DNA of 64,000 nt from assembly GCA_043228905.1 (NCBI GenBank), contig JBHGNT010000021.1:1116001-1180000 (forward strand), read 5' to 3'. This document shows positions 23,027 through 34,182 of the stretch, piece after piece (within the stretch, counting starts at the first letter, position 1; each line of letters begins with the position of its first letter). A program made the translations under genes and the position numbers. The notes beneath the pieces are model-generated. The model was not told where the DNA came from. It was given only the letters and a program-made list of their open reading frames with translations, and searched no databases. The DNA comes from Azolla caroliniana. Its lineage: Eukaryota; Polypodiophyta.

Positions 23027-25474
23027 ATGAACTGTGGTCAAAATCCATCCAACCCTACTCGCATACACCATCATGATCTACCCACTCAAGATAAGCAAAC
23101 TCTTCTTGGATTGATCAAATCATGTCGAACACATCAAGATCTCCCCAAAGCTAGAAGAATCCATTCACAAATGATGCAGATATGTTCGTTTCTGGATGAT
23201 TTTCACATAAACAATGCGCTTCTTGGCATGTATGCTAGGTGTGGTGCCTTTGAAGAAGCAAAAAAAGTGTTTGATGAGCTTCCTAGAAGAGACATTTTGG
23301 CTTGGAATGTATTAATCTCTTGCTATGCCAAGCTGAAGCGTTATAATGAAGCTTTAATCTTTTTTCAACTTATGAAAGATGAGGGTATATCTCCAGATTC
23401 CTTCACTTTTGTTTGCATTCTAAAGGTTTGTAGCAACATGGGTCTTATAAAGATGGGTGAAGAAATACATGCTGAGGTGAAAAAGATTAACTGCTATTTG
23501 GTGAAAAAAAATATTGTTCTTGCCACTGCATTGGTGAACATGTATGCGAAATGTGGTGAGGTTGAGAAAGCTAGAGATGTATTTGATGAGATTTTGTGCC
23601 GAGATGTGGTATCTTGGAGTGCAATGATTGGTGGATACGCTCGGAATGGGCTTGGAATTGAAGCTTTGAAATGCTTTAGAAGAATGCAAAATGAGGGCCT
23701 TGTTCCGGATGTAATAACTTTTGTTTGTCTGCTAAAAGCTTGTGGAAACATAGGGTGTCTTAACAATATGGAAGCTTGTGGAAGAAATATATGGCCCCTT
23801 GAGACAGAAGTTTTTGGAAGCACAAGCTCTCTGGATATGGAAGCTCGTGGAAGAAGAGCATGGGCTCCTGAGCTGAAAGCTTCTAGAATCATAGGGTCTC
23901 TTGAGATGGGAGAAGAGATACATGCTGAGGTTTGTCGGCAAGGTATTTTGGACAAAAATATTGTGCTTGGAACTGCTATAGTGGCGATGTATGCAAAACA
24001 TGGTGCCATGATAAAGGCACAGAATGTATTCGATAAGCTTCTAGTCCGGAATGTTATTTCATGGAACTCATTAATCACAGGGTATGTCCAATGTGGTTCT
24101 GCCGATGAAGCTTTGAAATGCTTCGGGCAGATGCAAGATGAGGGCATTCGTCCCAACTCTATCACTTTCATCTGTGTTGTCAAAGCTTGTGCGAGCATAC
24201 AATCTCTTGAAAAAGGTGAAATGATTTATGACGAGATAGGCAAATGGGGATTACTGGCAAAACTTGATGTTGTGCTTGGCACTGCATTAGTGGACATGTA
24301 TGCCAAATGTGGGGCTCTTGTAAAAGCACAAGAAGTGTTTGACAAACTTTTGGAAAGGAATGTTATCACTTGGAATGCCCTTGTGGCTGGATATGCACAA
24401 CATGATCTCGGTCATGAAGTCTTGAAACATTTTGAGAAGATGCAAAGTGAGGGCATTTCTCCGAATGCAGTCACAGTAGTTTGTATATTGAAAGCTTGTG
24501 GAAGCATAGGGTTTGTTGAAATGGGAGAAGAGATACATGCCAAGCTGAAAAACTCGGAATTCTATTTAGAGGAGAACATTGTGCTTGAAACAGCTTTGTT
24601 GGACATGTATGCCAAGTGTGGCAATATGGGAAAAGCACGAGAAGTTTTTGATGGGATTCAAACACGAAATGTTGTATCATGGAATGCTTTGATTGCTGGT
24701 TATGTTCAAAACAAGCTTGATGATGAAGCTTTACTCTGCTTCCAACAAATGTATGTAGAGGGATTTGTTCCAGAAGTGATAACTTTCATTTCTACTTTAA
24801 AGGCTTGTGGCAATAGAGGGTCTCTTGAAATCGGCAAAAAGATCCATGATGAGGTTAATAAGCTAGAATTACTAGGAAAAGATATTGTCCTTGGGACAGC
24901 CATGATGGACATGTATGTGAAATGCGGTCTATTGGTAAAATCACGAGAGGTGTTCTGTGAGCTTCCAGTTAAGAATATTGAAGCTTGGAATTCACTAATT
25001 ATGGGGTATGCCCAGCTAGGTCAAGCTAAGAAGGTTTTGCACATATTCCAAAAGAATATAGTAGACAAAGGTATTATGCCAAATCTAGTGACATTCATTC
25101 TTGCAATAACCGCATGTAGCCATGCTGGCTTAGTAGAAGAGGGTCAAATTGTTTTTGATGATATGGAAAATGTCTTTTGTCTCACACCGACTTTAGAACA
25201 CTATGGTTGTATGCTCGATCTTTTCGGGCGAGCCGGACACTTCGACAAAGCTGTGATTGTGATAGAGAAGGTGTCTTGTTTTGAGCGTCTTCCATTGTGG
25301 CTAGGTTTGTTAGGTGCCTGTGGAAAATGGTCAAATCTTGACCTTGGGAAATGGGCATACGATCGATCAATGGAGGTGGATGACAAGTGTAGTGCTGCAC
25401 ATGTGTGTATGGGGAATGCATATGCGTCTGCTGGCATGTATGGAGAAGCTGAAATTATGAATGGTGGAGACTGA
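23027..25474 (+). CDS. PLS-type pentatricopeptide repeat protein with internal repeat expansion
   Basis: This 815-residue RNA-binding PPR protein begins with a true ATG (MNCGQNPSNP). PLS triplets run from about residue 25, with LAWNVLI, VVSWSAMI, VISWNSLI, VITWNALV, VVSWNALI and IEAWNSLI at about 100-residue spacing. MYAKCG or MYAKHG helices recur, and a terminal set includes CSHAGLVEEG and LEHYGCMLDLFGRAGHFDKA. It ends inside the E motif (NAYASAGMYGEAEIMNGGD) and, like the gene at 9242, lacks E2 and DYW domains. The two proteins share overall layout and length and are probably old paralogues. The third triplet's L motif is interrupted by a 36-bp tandem array (residues 237-295), described separately. 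The N terminus at this ATG lacks a clear transit peptide; an upstream exon is possible. Long antisense frames at 23494-24198 are shadows. Likely role: organelle RNA editing or processing with a partner deaminase. Confidence 0.9.
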   Translation: MNCGQNPSNPTRIHHHDLPTQDKQTLLGLIKSCRTHQDLPKARRIHSQMMQICSFLDDFHINNALLGMYARCGAFEEAKKVFDELPRRDILAWNVLISCYAKLKRYNEALIFFQLMKDEGISPDSFTFVCILKVCSNMGLIKMGEEIHAEVKKINCYLVKKNIVLATALVNMYAKCGEVEKARDVFDEILCRDVVSWSAMIGGYARNGLGIEALKCFRRMQNEGLVPDVITFVCLLKACGNIGCLNNMEACGRNIWPLETEVFGSTSSLDMEARGRRAWAPELKASRIIGSLEMGEEIHAEVCRQGILDKNIVLGTAIVAMYAKHGAMIKAQNVFDKLLVRNVISWNSLITGYVQCGSADEALKCFGQMQDEGIRPNSITFICVVKACASIQSLEKGEMIYDEIGKWGLLAKLDVVLGTALVDMYAKCGALVKAQEVFDKLLERNVITWNALVAGYAQHDLGHEVLKHFEKMQSEGISPNAVTVVCILKACGSIGFVEMGEEIHAKLKNSEFYLEENIVLETALLDMYAKCGNMGKAREVFDGIQTRNVVSWNALIAGYVQNKLDDEALLCFQQMYVEGFVPEVITFISTLKACGNRGSLEIGKKIHDEVNKLELLGKDIVLGTAMMDMYVKCGLLVKSREVFCELPVKNIEAWNSLIMGYAQLGQAKKVLHIFQKNIVDKGIMPNLVTFILAITACSHAGLVEEGQIVFDDMENVFCLTPTLEHYGCMLDLFGRAGHFDKAVIVIEKVSCFERLPLWLGLLGACGKWSNLDLGKWAYDRSMEVDDKCSAAHVCMGNAYASAGMYGEAEIMNGGD
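23735..23911 (+). repeat. In-frame 36-bp minisatellite inside the PPR coding region
   Basis: Five units of 36, 36, 33, 36 and 36 bp encode KACGNIGCLNNM, EACGRNIWPLET, EVFGSTSSLDM, EARGRRAWAPEL and KASRIIGSLEMG. Other PPR triplets here have only one such unit (KACGSIG...EMGEEIH), so about four units, 47 residues, are inserted without breaking the frame. Every unit after the first starts (G/A)AAG(C/T)T, which supports stepwise duplication. Confidence 0.9.
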
Positions 25475-25752
25475 AAATGAAGTACAATACGGAAAATAGC
25501 ATGAATGTTTATCACACCAATTATCCTGAAGAGAAACAAAATGACCTCTGCTTGAGCCAAAAAGCTCAACTCCTGGACAAATCGCTAATCATTGAGTAAA
25601 TGTCCTTTTGGTATGCTATGCATAACAAAAGAAAATGACAAGACACAAAATGTAGAGGTAAATAGTAGATATTGTACAGTTGTAATGAGCTAGTGATGGA
25701 TCATGGGAGCTCTACATCTAGAAAAATCAAATGCAACTATACAATGCGTGAG
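25475..25752. other. PPR 3' flank
   Basis: This is the likely 3' untranslated region and flank between the PPR stop codon and the foldback. No other feature is seen. Confidence 0.4.
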
Positions 25753-26057
25753 TTATTTACAAACATGAGATTTTAATTAGTTTTCATATCATGGCACAAA
25801 ATCATAATGATAGTTTCTTGTATTCCTTTGCAGCTGATAAATGGCATATGCCAAAGACAGCATAACATCAGTTAGTCATCAAAAGGAAGCTAGTGGGCAT
25901 GTGTGAGCATGCAAGACATACCTTCCTTTTGATGACTAACTGATGTATGCTGTCTTTGGCATATGCCATTTATCAGCTGCAAAGGAATACAAGAAACTAT
26001 CATTATGATTTTGTGCCATGATATGAAAACTAATTAAAATCTCATGTTTGTAAATAA
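25753..26057. repeat. Near-perfect long foldback (137/136-bp arms, 32-nt loop)
   Basis: The left arm 25753-25889 and right arm 25922-26057 are reverse complements, differing by one inserted A (CAGCATAACATC versus the partner of GATGTATGCTG). The 32-nt spacer is 25890-25921. Transcribed in either direction this forms a hairpin of about 136 bp. There is no obvious target-site duplication at the ends. The left arm contains TTCCTTTGCAG, a splice-acceptor-like string. It could be a foldback transposon or a young inverted duplication that feeds small-RNA production. It lies about 280 bp past the PPR stop codon. Confidence 0.92.
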
Positions 26058-26059
26058 GT

Positions 26060-26485
26060 GGAAGGAACATGTTTTGAACCTTGTACCTCTACATGATGAA
26101 GCACTAATTATTCCAACTAGCAAATAGATAATAATTAAAACAAGCAAGTGCCATCAAGCATGGGTGTTAGGTTATAAGCATGTGCACACATTTCCCTAAC
26201 ATGTGAGCACCTATATGTATTGGGGCTCCTCTAGAGGTGATAGTGGGGGTTGAGGGTCTCTGTTGATAATTAGGGTTTTGGACTTGCTTCAATCTAGGCT
26301 TAACATAGAGATAATTGTGCATCCCTATTGTAAATTTCCACTTATAATAGCTAATCATTATGCATTAATTTCTATCTTTTCCATTACTATTCTCTCTTTA
26401 TAGAAACTCTCCATTCTTAAATAGATTGATATATAACTACTCTCACATTACAATGTCCTTACATCTATCTATCTATCTATCTATA
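26060..26485. other. Gene-free DNA ending in (ATCT)n
   Basis: No gene was found. A short (ATCT)n run at about 26464-26484 abuts the 3' end of the LINE that follows. Confidence 0.5.
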
Positions 26486-26489
26486 TATT

Positions 26490-29315
26490 TCTTTTTTTAA
26501 ATGACATTGTAGTTTCCATTACCAATTCAATAAGCGTATACAAGACATATAATGATACAATCTAGTGGTGGGTAAGATATCCCCCATTATGTCATAATTG
26601 AAACCAACCTCCACCTATGGAGGAAACAACCATTGAGGGGGTACATATTGCCAATCTATTTTGTTATTTCTCTCCACAAAAACGAACAAATCCTTCCACT
26701 CATTTTTAAAATATTGTTGTTTCAAAAAAATGATATCTTCATTACCAGTGAAGAAGTCATATTGACCTTTTAAAATTGAGATAAGCATCGACCAAATTTC
26801 CTTCACACAATGAATAGAATTTTGCTTTATTTGATGAAACACATTTTTGCATCGATCTATCCAAATATTCCATAGAACCACCAATGATATCATAGCCTAT
26901 ACTGTGGCTTCCACATTCAACCAATTTGAGCTTGAGTATAGTATGTCCTTAACTTGCCTTCCCCTAGTTTGAAGGGTAAATAGTATCTTTTCACTTTCAT
27001 AATTTTGCTTATCCACATTTACATCCATCCAAGACATTTCCCCATGTAATCACATGATGTCCATATGCAACATCAATGAGGAGCAACATACGTTTCCAAA
27101 CAGAACATGCAACCATATAGTTCCATAAGGCATGTTGCATTGATTCCAAATGAAGCCCACAAAAAGAGCAAGTTTTGGTTCCCTCTTCCCTATGCATATA
27201 TTCCAAGACTGGAAGTGCATAGTGGACACATAACCATCTAAATGTAATGATTTTGTGAGGAATCTATAGAGCCCACAACCATTTCCAAAATGTCAATATT
27301 GAATGCATAGGAATACTATTATTTAACCATACCTTAGTTCCAACTGACATAACTGGATTCCTCCTTCATTGGAATTCCCTACCTAATTTTACAGAGTAGT
27401 CAAAGAAAGAAACCATCTTATTATTAGCATCTCTCCACCACCATTCCGATGGATCCCACTCTAACTCCAATAAGGGCTTACTACCACAAACCTAGATATC
27501 CCAAAAGGGTTTACTTTTTCAGGATGGGGATCAATAATACATACCTTCCATGTTTTTGCAACCACCCTAATAGGCTTCCACTCCACTAATTTGAGAAGGT
27601 CATCCTCCATAGAGACCCATTGCAATTTTCCCTCCAGAACTATTATATATGCTTTAAAGAAAGATTCATTAGATGTGTAAGCACTTGCTCCAATATAGAC
27701 ATTAAAAGAAGAGAATGCCTCGTACCATACATGATTTGAATTAAAAGAAGAAGGCAAATTCCTATTACAAGCGTTACTCATCTCTCGGATTATTAACATA
27801 CCACCTCTTATTGATTTCAAAACTTGTTCCTTAACATCCCTCGAGGATTGATTAAAGTTTAACCAAGTACCAACATTAGCTGCAAATGCCTCATCAACTG
27901 CCGTGCAATTTAATCTTATCCTTCCCAACATATTACCATAATCATCCTTAATGAAGGGGTTCTAACATATTGGTTGCCTTTTCCACTCGCCCTACCATAA
28001 TGTTTATGCACAAGATTAGGCAGCAAACATTTCCAAGCTCTTAACAAAGAGTTAAATTTTTTATCCGAAGTGAAAATAGAAGTCAAAACCATATCCTCTT
28101 GGACAAACCACCACGTGACCTCACATTTCGCTTCCAATGTCCACCTCTAAACAGAACCAATTTCTTCATACGTTCATGAAGTAACAACTTCCATGGCTCA
28201 TTCCCTAGCATTGTACTTCTCGCAACAAATTTCCCAAGTAATGCTCTACATTGAAACATTGGGTCTATCAACCCTAATCCACCTTCATGAGGAGAATATA
28301 TTATTACCTTCCACACAACTTTAGATCTGGCATTTGCATCAGATGCACCCGATAAGAAATTGTGGACAAGTCTCTGTACCTGAGATATAATAGATCTTGA
28401 AAACAACCAAGATGAGAAGATACACCACGTCGAAGACAGAAGCACATGATTAGCAGTTATAATTCTTCTAGCCAATGATAAATGCCTCGAAGACCAAAAC
28501 AACAATTTCTTCTTCAATGACATCAACAAGGCGGCAATAAGTTGATCATGAGTAATATCAACACCAATTTGACAACCAAGATATCGTACTGACCTCCCAT
28601 GTTGAAGCCATTGAAAATCCGGATGTGGCAACAAATGTGAAACTCTATTATTCTTCATTCTTATTCCAATTTATAATAGCACCTGATAGCTCACAAAATT
28701 CTTGCACCATGCATTGAACATTACACAAATTCCGTTCCTCCCCATCCACAGATAAAGTTGTATCATCCGCAAATTCATTATCAAGCACTTGCTTATTATC
28801 TAATCCCCATTGCAACCCTTTAATTCATAAGGCACGATTATTAAAATACACATGAAAAGCCTCAACTATTAATAAGTATAGGAAAGGGGCCAATGGACAC
28901 CCTTGCCTAACCGACCATGAAATAGAGACGGGTACATCAACTTCTCCCGCCACATATACGGAGCTAGACACATTCTTATACAAGGCTCTTACCGCCACTA
29001 CCCAAGCCATTGGAAATCCTAGTTGTAACATAACTTCCTCGAGGAAAGACCAATCAACTGTATCATATGTCTTTTCGAAGTCTAATAATAGCACCACTAG
29101 GTCAACACCCTTCTCTTTTGCTAAAGCTGTAAGCTCCCAGAACATGAAAATATTATAAAACATAGAACGCTCTTGCATGAAACCTGTTTGCGATTTATGA
29201 ATAATATCATTTAATAAAGGTTGCATAAAGCAAGGACTTTAGCATAAATCTTATAGATAGTATTCAGAATATTTATAGGCCGCCACGTCTTAAGCAAACC
29301 AGTGTAATTTAGATC
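26490..29315 (-). mobile_element. 5'-truncated LINE with decayed RT and zinc-binding C terminus
   Basis: On minus, homology begins GLLKTWRPINILNT near 29310, inside the reverse transcriptase fingers. It continues QTGFMQERS, the LLLDFEKTYDTVDW block (RT motif A, D present) and SVRQGCPLAPFLYL near 28900. A single-base frameshift lies near 29225, and the YADD region near 28760 is in another frame. Then come FQWLQHGRSVRYLGCQ near 28600, GGLGLIDP near 28270, the zf-RVT cysteine block CSFCGLHLESMQHALW near 27150, and a C terminus ending VPPQWLFPP at 26618. The minus 3' end is a short A-rich stretch near 26490. Stops and frameshifts rule out activity. Its 5' edge meets a gypsy protease remnant. Confidence 0.88.
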
Positions 29316-30070
29316 TAGCTAGATGGGTTCCTATCTACCATAAGTCACAACAAAAAGAAAATAACTCTCAAATTCCTAAACCAAGGTTTATATAAACAAA
29401 TGGAGAGCCTACATCAATTGTAAAAGGAATAGCGTGCGGAAGCAATAGAAAACCAAACACAGAAACGCAGGTTTAATGGAGAGCTTGAATATACACAGTA
29501 CGCGGGAGAGACAAAGAAAGAGCAGAACGTTAAAATTCTATTACAAAACAATAATAGTTCTCTGTGCATACAATGTGCCCAACAACACTATTCATACAAG
29601 TCCTAAGAGGACTGACAGAAGTATGGTGTACTTCAATGCTCACACGAGCGTCTGACCCTAACTACGAGACATTAACTACCTAGTAGTCTAGGCTGCTACT
29701 AGGCTTCCGGTTACTGTTGGATCCAACTAACCAGCTCACCGGCTCACCGATCCGGCTCATCCTTCCGAATACCAATCCAGCTCAGGCTTATTCAACCGAT
29801 TCGGATCCGGTTGAGCTTGCCACTCAACATCAATTAACACCCTCATAAAACAACTCTTTTTCTCATGTACCTCACTCTTACAAATAAAATGTTTACAATT
29901 ATTAAGTTCAAATGTGATTGAGTGATTAACCCAATCAATGGACAAGGGTTTTTATTAAAAAACCAAGGTATCCTAAAATAACATCTACGGATTGTAGTTT
30001 CATAACATGAAAGTCAAGCTTCTCCAGATAGGTATCTATTTGAATTGGCAGTTGACAAACAATGCCACTG
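29300..30070 (-). mobile_element. Ty3/gypsy-like retropepsin remnant
   Basis: Minus-strand translation gives GIVCQLPIQIDTYLEKLDF near 30050 down to 29990. HVMKLQSVDVILG follows near 29960, then a region resembling NPCPLIDWVNHSITFELNN near 29900. The KLQSVDVILG..W..NP.IDW pattern is the C-terminal half of the aspartic protease and connecting segment of gypsy-class Pol proteins. The catalytic DTG is not visible. The fragment is interrupted by the solo LTR at 29419-29829, after which sequence resumes to about 29300. Confidence 0.6.
29419..29829 (-). mobile_element. Solo LTR with 5-bp target-site duplication
   Basis: On minus this runs from TGTTGAGTGGCAAGC to CCTTTTACA, so it has the TG...CA ends of a long terminal repeat (411 bp). 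The plus-strand flanks are TCAAT (29414-29418) and TCAAT (29830-29834), a perfect 5-bp duplication. No internal retroelement domains lie between these two duplications, so this is a solo LTR left by recombination. It has separate ends and length from the copia LTRs at 52792 and 56538. Confidence 0.85.
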
Positions 30071-30682
30071 ATGTATTGAACATATGTCCTTCTACTATTA
30101 ACATTCAATGTCCCTCCTTATCTATAGTCTAGTTTTACATATTTAAATTATTACACTTGCATGTCCTATTTTATATGAGATTATATGTCCCCTCACCAGA
30201 CAACTAACACTTGGCATGCATGTGGGACAACGACTTGCCGAGAAATAGCCTACAACAAAAGAAATAAGTCTTTTTGAAATTAGCATAATCACTAAAATTG
30301 ACAAGCAGATGACCCATTCGTCGTCTCTAGTGAGTTGTCAGGTGTATAAGTTCATGTTTCCACTTCCTTCACTACTTTCATCTATGATGATGCCATGAGT
30401 ATTGTGGATCAAAAGGTTGCCCAAGTTTGCCAATGCATGTAGGGATTGTTTGGACACAATGTGGTGGTAGTGGGTTTGGGAGGATGATTATGATTGTGCA
30501 TCCACTTGCACCTTCATCCCTTCGTTACTATGTTACACAAAGGTTGGGAACTTGATATTCATAATTTTTTGTATTGATGATCTCACCTTTGCACATACTC
30601 AATGGTTTTCTTCATAATTTACCATCTTCAACATCATTGTCTTCTTCATTTGTTTTTCCTCTTTTGCTTACCCTTGCTTCTA
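30071..30682. other. Gene-free DNA
   Basis: No gene, RNA or repeat was recognised between the gypsy remnant and the MULE-type MITE. Confidence 0.45.
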
Positions 30683-30691
30683 TATCTTTAT

Positions 30692-31000
30692 GGGAAATGT
30701 ACCAGGATACCCCTGGAAGTTCGTCTATTTACCAGAATGCCCCTGAAAGTTCCAAATTTACCAAACTACCCTTATGTCCAAAAAATTACACTTTATAAAG
30801 TAATTATACACTCAAATCTACAAGCCCTATTTACAAAAGATGGAAGAAATGGACCCGAACTAACCCTATTTACCAATTAAGTGTATAATTACTTTATAAA
30901 GTGTAATCTTTTGGACATAGGGGTAGTTTGGTAAATTTGGAACTTCCAGGGGCATTCTGGTAAATAGACAAACTTCTAGGGGTATCTTGGTACTTTTCCC
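30692..31000. mobile_element. MULE-type MITE with 121-bp terminal inverted repeats
   Basis: The 309-bp element starts GGGAAATGTACCAGGATA and its other end, read inward, starts GGGAAAAGTACCAAGATA. The arms at 30692-30812 and 30880-31000 pair over about 121 bp with only a handful of mismatches. Perfect 9-bp duplications TATCTTTAT flank it at 30683-30691 and 31001-31009. Long inverted repeats plus a 9-bp duplication are the Mutator superfamily signature. It has no transposase and is non-autonomous. The few mismatches between arms suggest moderate age. Confidence 0.93.
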
Positions 31001-31009
31001 TATCTTTAT

Positions 31010-31935
31010 TTACTTTCTCGTTTGTGTTTGCATTACTGTGGTTCTTTTCATCTTCTTCATCATTAGTCCATGTCCCCTCCCCTCTCTTCCTTCTTCTCTC
31101 GTTGCTACAAATTCATTTCCATGGATTCCTTTCTTTCTTCTTTCATCTTCTTGTTATTTGTGAAGAAAACATTTGCATGATATACAAAGTTTCTATTAAT
31201 GTTAAGAATGGAAATAATTTCATAGATGTTACGAACATATATCAAAACTCCAAAGAGGATATGTAACCTCAAGCATTAAACCCATGACCTCTTCAAAGAA
31301 AATATATAACCTTAATAATTAGGATGCTCCTAACTTTTTGTAAATTGCCTAATATATATGTAAATTTATGAAATGATATCATCTTGCACAAGGTAATGCA
31401 TGATCACCAAGTGACATGCTTACATGAATGCCAAGTGGTAATCACGCATGCATATGAGGTGATGAGCATGCATGTATCCAAACTATGCTATATATAAGCA
31501 TGTATTTGAGTATTGATGAACCATTTTGGTTCAATGTCAGTCTTCAACATATTCTTGTATCTCTTGTTATTATTATTAATACATTGCCAATATCTCTTAT
31601 TTCTCTCTCATTTCTTTCTTCACATTCTCTTCTTTAATTCGATTTTGTTCTTGGCTATGACCGTAACCATAGTTGTTTGTTTCCATAATTGTATGAGGTG
31701 CAATATCTTTGAATCTAGAATATTGGTTATAGGCCAAATGTATCCAAGAAATATATTCATGTTATAATTTGCAAGGAATGAACCTTTATTAGGTGGCAAT
31801 GGCTAATGGCTAATGGGCTTGTAATGTGAAAGGGACATTTTTAGAGTTTCAAACTATACAGAAGGGCAAAAATTCTCATGTAAAAGGGGTCCCTAACTTT
31901 GAGGCATCCTTTTCTGTCATCATTATCTACCTTGC
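31010..31935. other. Gene-free DNA
   Basis: Open frames at 31024-31266 and 31513-31767 encode low-complexity hydrophobic sequence with no recognisable domain. No other feature is supported. Confidence 0.45.
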
Positions 31936-31940
31936 ATCCA

Positions 31941-34182
31941 CTTTGGGTAAGTCCAAACTCTTGGCCGAATTGGCAACCTAATGCTGATTTTCAATGGGTT
32001 CCTAATGGAAGGGCTGTTAAGTATTTGGGCTTTTTGGTGGGAATAGAGATTCAGAAAAATCAGCAACTTGAGCAAGTGAAAGACAAAATCAGAAAAAAGC
32101 TTCGGTTATGGGCATCAGTAAAGCTTTCCCTTGCAGGTAGAGTGGTTGTGGTAAACCATATTTTGTTGGCCACCATGTGGCACTCGTTGGCATGCTGGAT
32201 GTTAGATAAAGAGTGCATAAAAAATATTAAGGCAATGGTGAGAGGGTTCCTTTGGTCGGGTAGAGACCATGAGACTGCTTCAGCTAAAGTGGCCTGGAGT
32301 TGTTTGATCAAGGAAAAAAGTCAAGGTGGACTTGGGATGGTGGATCCAGGTCACCAAAGTAAGGCTTTACTTGGTAAGCTCTTGGTGCGAAGTCTCCAAC
32401 CTGGACCAGAATTGTGGAAATTGCTTCTTAGAGACAGAGCTGAACTCTGGAGTCCGAGGAATGGCGGCCCTTGGAAGGCAAAGATGTGGTGGTTGTTCAG
32501 TCCAGGCCTAACGTTAAAAGAACCTACTAGTATGGAGGATAGGGTGGCCCGCACCATAATGAGGGCCTGGTCAAGTTTAAGAGAGGGGCTGGTCTTAATG
32601 CAGCCAAAAACAATGGAGGAACAACTCCGTCAACCTCTGTTTTGGAACCCCAGGATTCGAAGTGATGATGGTATGATGCTTGGTCAGAAAAAATACTTGC
32701 CATGGGGGAAAATGGTAGGGTACAATGTTAGTTCAGTAAGAGACTGGGAGGAGTTCAAAAGGAGAAGAAGGGAGGGTCTAGTTGGAAGTCCTAGATTTAC
32801 CGGCAAGCTGGAAAAGGTTACCCACTTGATAGATAAGGCTGTTGATGGTCTAGCTAGGCTGAATGAAGAAGAGGGGGTCTGGTTTGGGTGGTTTGTAGGT
32901 GAGGGCGATGCGCAAATTATCCGAGGCAGGTGCCCATCTAATGAGTATCGTTTGTGGGGCAACCTAAGTGCTTTGGCAGACAATGGCCAATGGTTGGCAG
33001 TGCGAGTGGCAATGTTGGAAGGTAAGAAGTGGCAAGTAAACCTGGACCCAGGGAAGCTGGAATCTGATCGTAAACTCTGGATAGTTGACAACAAGCCCAT
33101 ATGTGATCTGGATTGGGATCCACTAGAGGTGTGGTGGCAGAAACCGGGTACAGACAAACTTGAACGGTTTTTCGAGTACACTACCAAGCTAGGAAGGCAA
33201 ATCATTGGCTCTAAATTGATGGGTGCTGGCCTAACTCGCAATAGTTGGAAGGATAAAGGCATTTCTGATGACTGGTTGAAGTCGTTTTGGAGGAGGCTAT
33301 GGGCGTTTGATATGCCAGAAAAAATAAAGCTTTGGTTGTGGCTTCTTAGTCACAAAGCGGTGTTGGTGGGGGAGTGGCTTAGGTGTCGTGGTGGTGAGGC
33401 TGGATGCAAAAGTTGTGGACACCCTTTGGAATCAATTCCTCATTGTTTTTGGAACTGCAACGAGGCTATTAACATTTGGGGTAGAAGTCTCAGGATAGTG
33501 GCAGCATGCGGAGTGAATGGGAGAGTTGTATGGGGGTCCGTACAAGGGCTGAAGTTAACAGGGGAAGGCTGGGCTGAATAGTTAAATCCCCACGGACATG
33601 GTTTTATAGTGCAGGATGGCAAGGTGTTTCAACGGGCTGGAGTTCGACATGGCACTAACTCAGAATTTTTTGAGGAGATATGGATGATGGTGTCTTGTTT
33701 ATCGGTCTGGCACATTTGGACCAACCGTTGTAAATTTGTTTTTCAACAACAAAAGATCCCTAGCGGTGAGGTATTATTAAATATCTGGTTTGAGTTGGTA
33801 TCTTGGCTGCGGGGACGATACGACTCAATCAAGGGGGAATCTGATGCAGCTGAAAGATCTCGATCAAAGTTCTTGCTGAAATGGGGTAATGCTCCTATGG
33901 TGGGCAGATCCTCATCAGGGCCTCAATGGAACTACCAAGCACCCCGATGGCTGTTTCCGGTTTCCAACAGCGTCTAGGTGCTGTAAATCTGTATAGATAT
34001 GGTACAAATTATTAGGTTATTGGAGTTGTTTGGATACGTTTGTTGAAAATGAGGTGGGGACTATGTCCACTTTGGTGGGAAGGCCAGAGTGAGGGCTGGT
34101 GGAAGAACTTTGGGTGTTCTATGATGTAATTTTGTTTGCTAACTAATGCGAAGTAGTGTTTTTTTGGAAAAAAAAAAAAAAA
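31941..34182 (+). mobile_element. 5'-truncated LINE with long open C-terminal frame and poly-A tail
   Basis: The homology starts LWVSPNSWPNWQP near 31941, downstream of the RT catalytic core. An uninterrupted frame to 33581 contains FQWVPNGRAVKYLGF, LSLAGRVVVVNHILL, GGLGMVDPGHQSKALLGKL and PLFWNP. The zf-RVT block CKSCGHPLESIPHCFWNCNEAINIW lies near 33410-33480. After one frameshift (33581/33609) the C terminus reads WHIWTNRCKFVFQ, LRGRYDSIKG and WNYQAPRWLFP to 33977. A 3' untranslated tail ends in a T run and about 18 A near 34164-34182. There is no ATG at its start (the frame opens at a TTG), so it is a dead insertion. It is the best-preserved LINE C terminus in the window. A clear target-site duplication was not found. 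Confidence 0.9.

Noticed and set aside
23494-24198. 234-codon antisense frame across the second PPR gene
   Set aside because: It mirrors the biased codon pattern of the PPR repeats; no start context or family match.
25753-26057. Calling the foldback a miRNA gene
   Set aside because: The pairing is far too long and perfect for a mature miRNA precursor and no known miRNA was recognised; small-RNA data are needed.
32684-33262. 192-codon minus frame within the LINE
   Set aside because: Antisense shadow of the plus-strand LINE coding frame.
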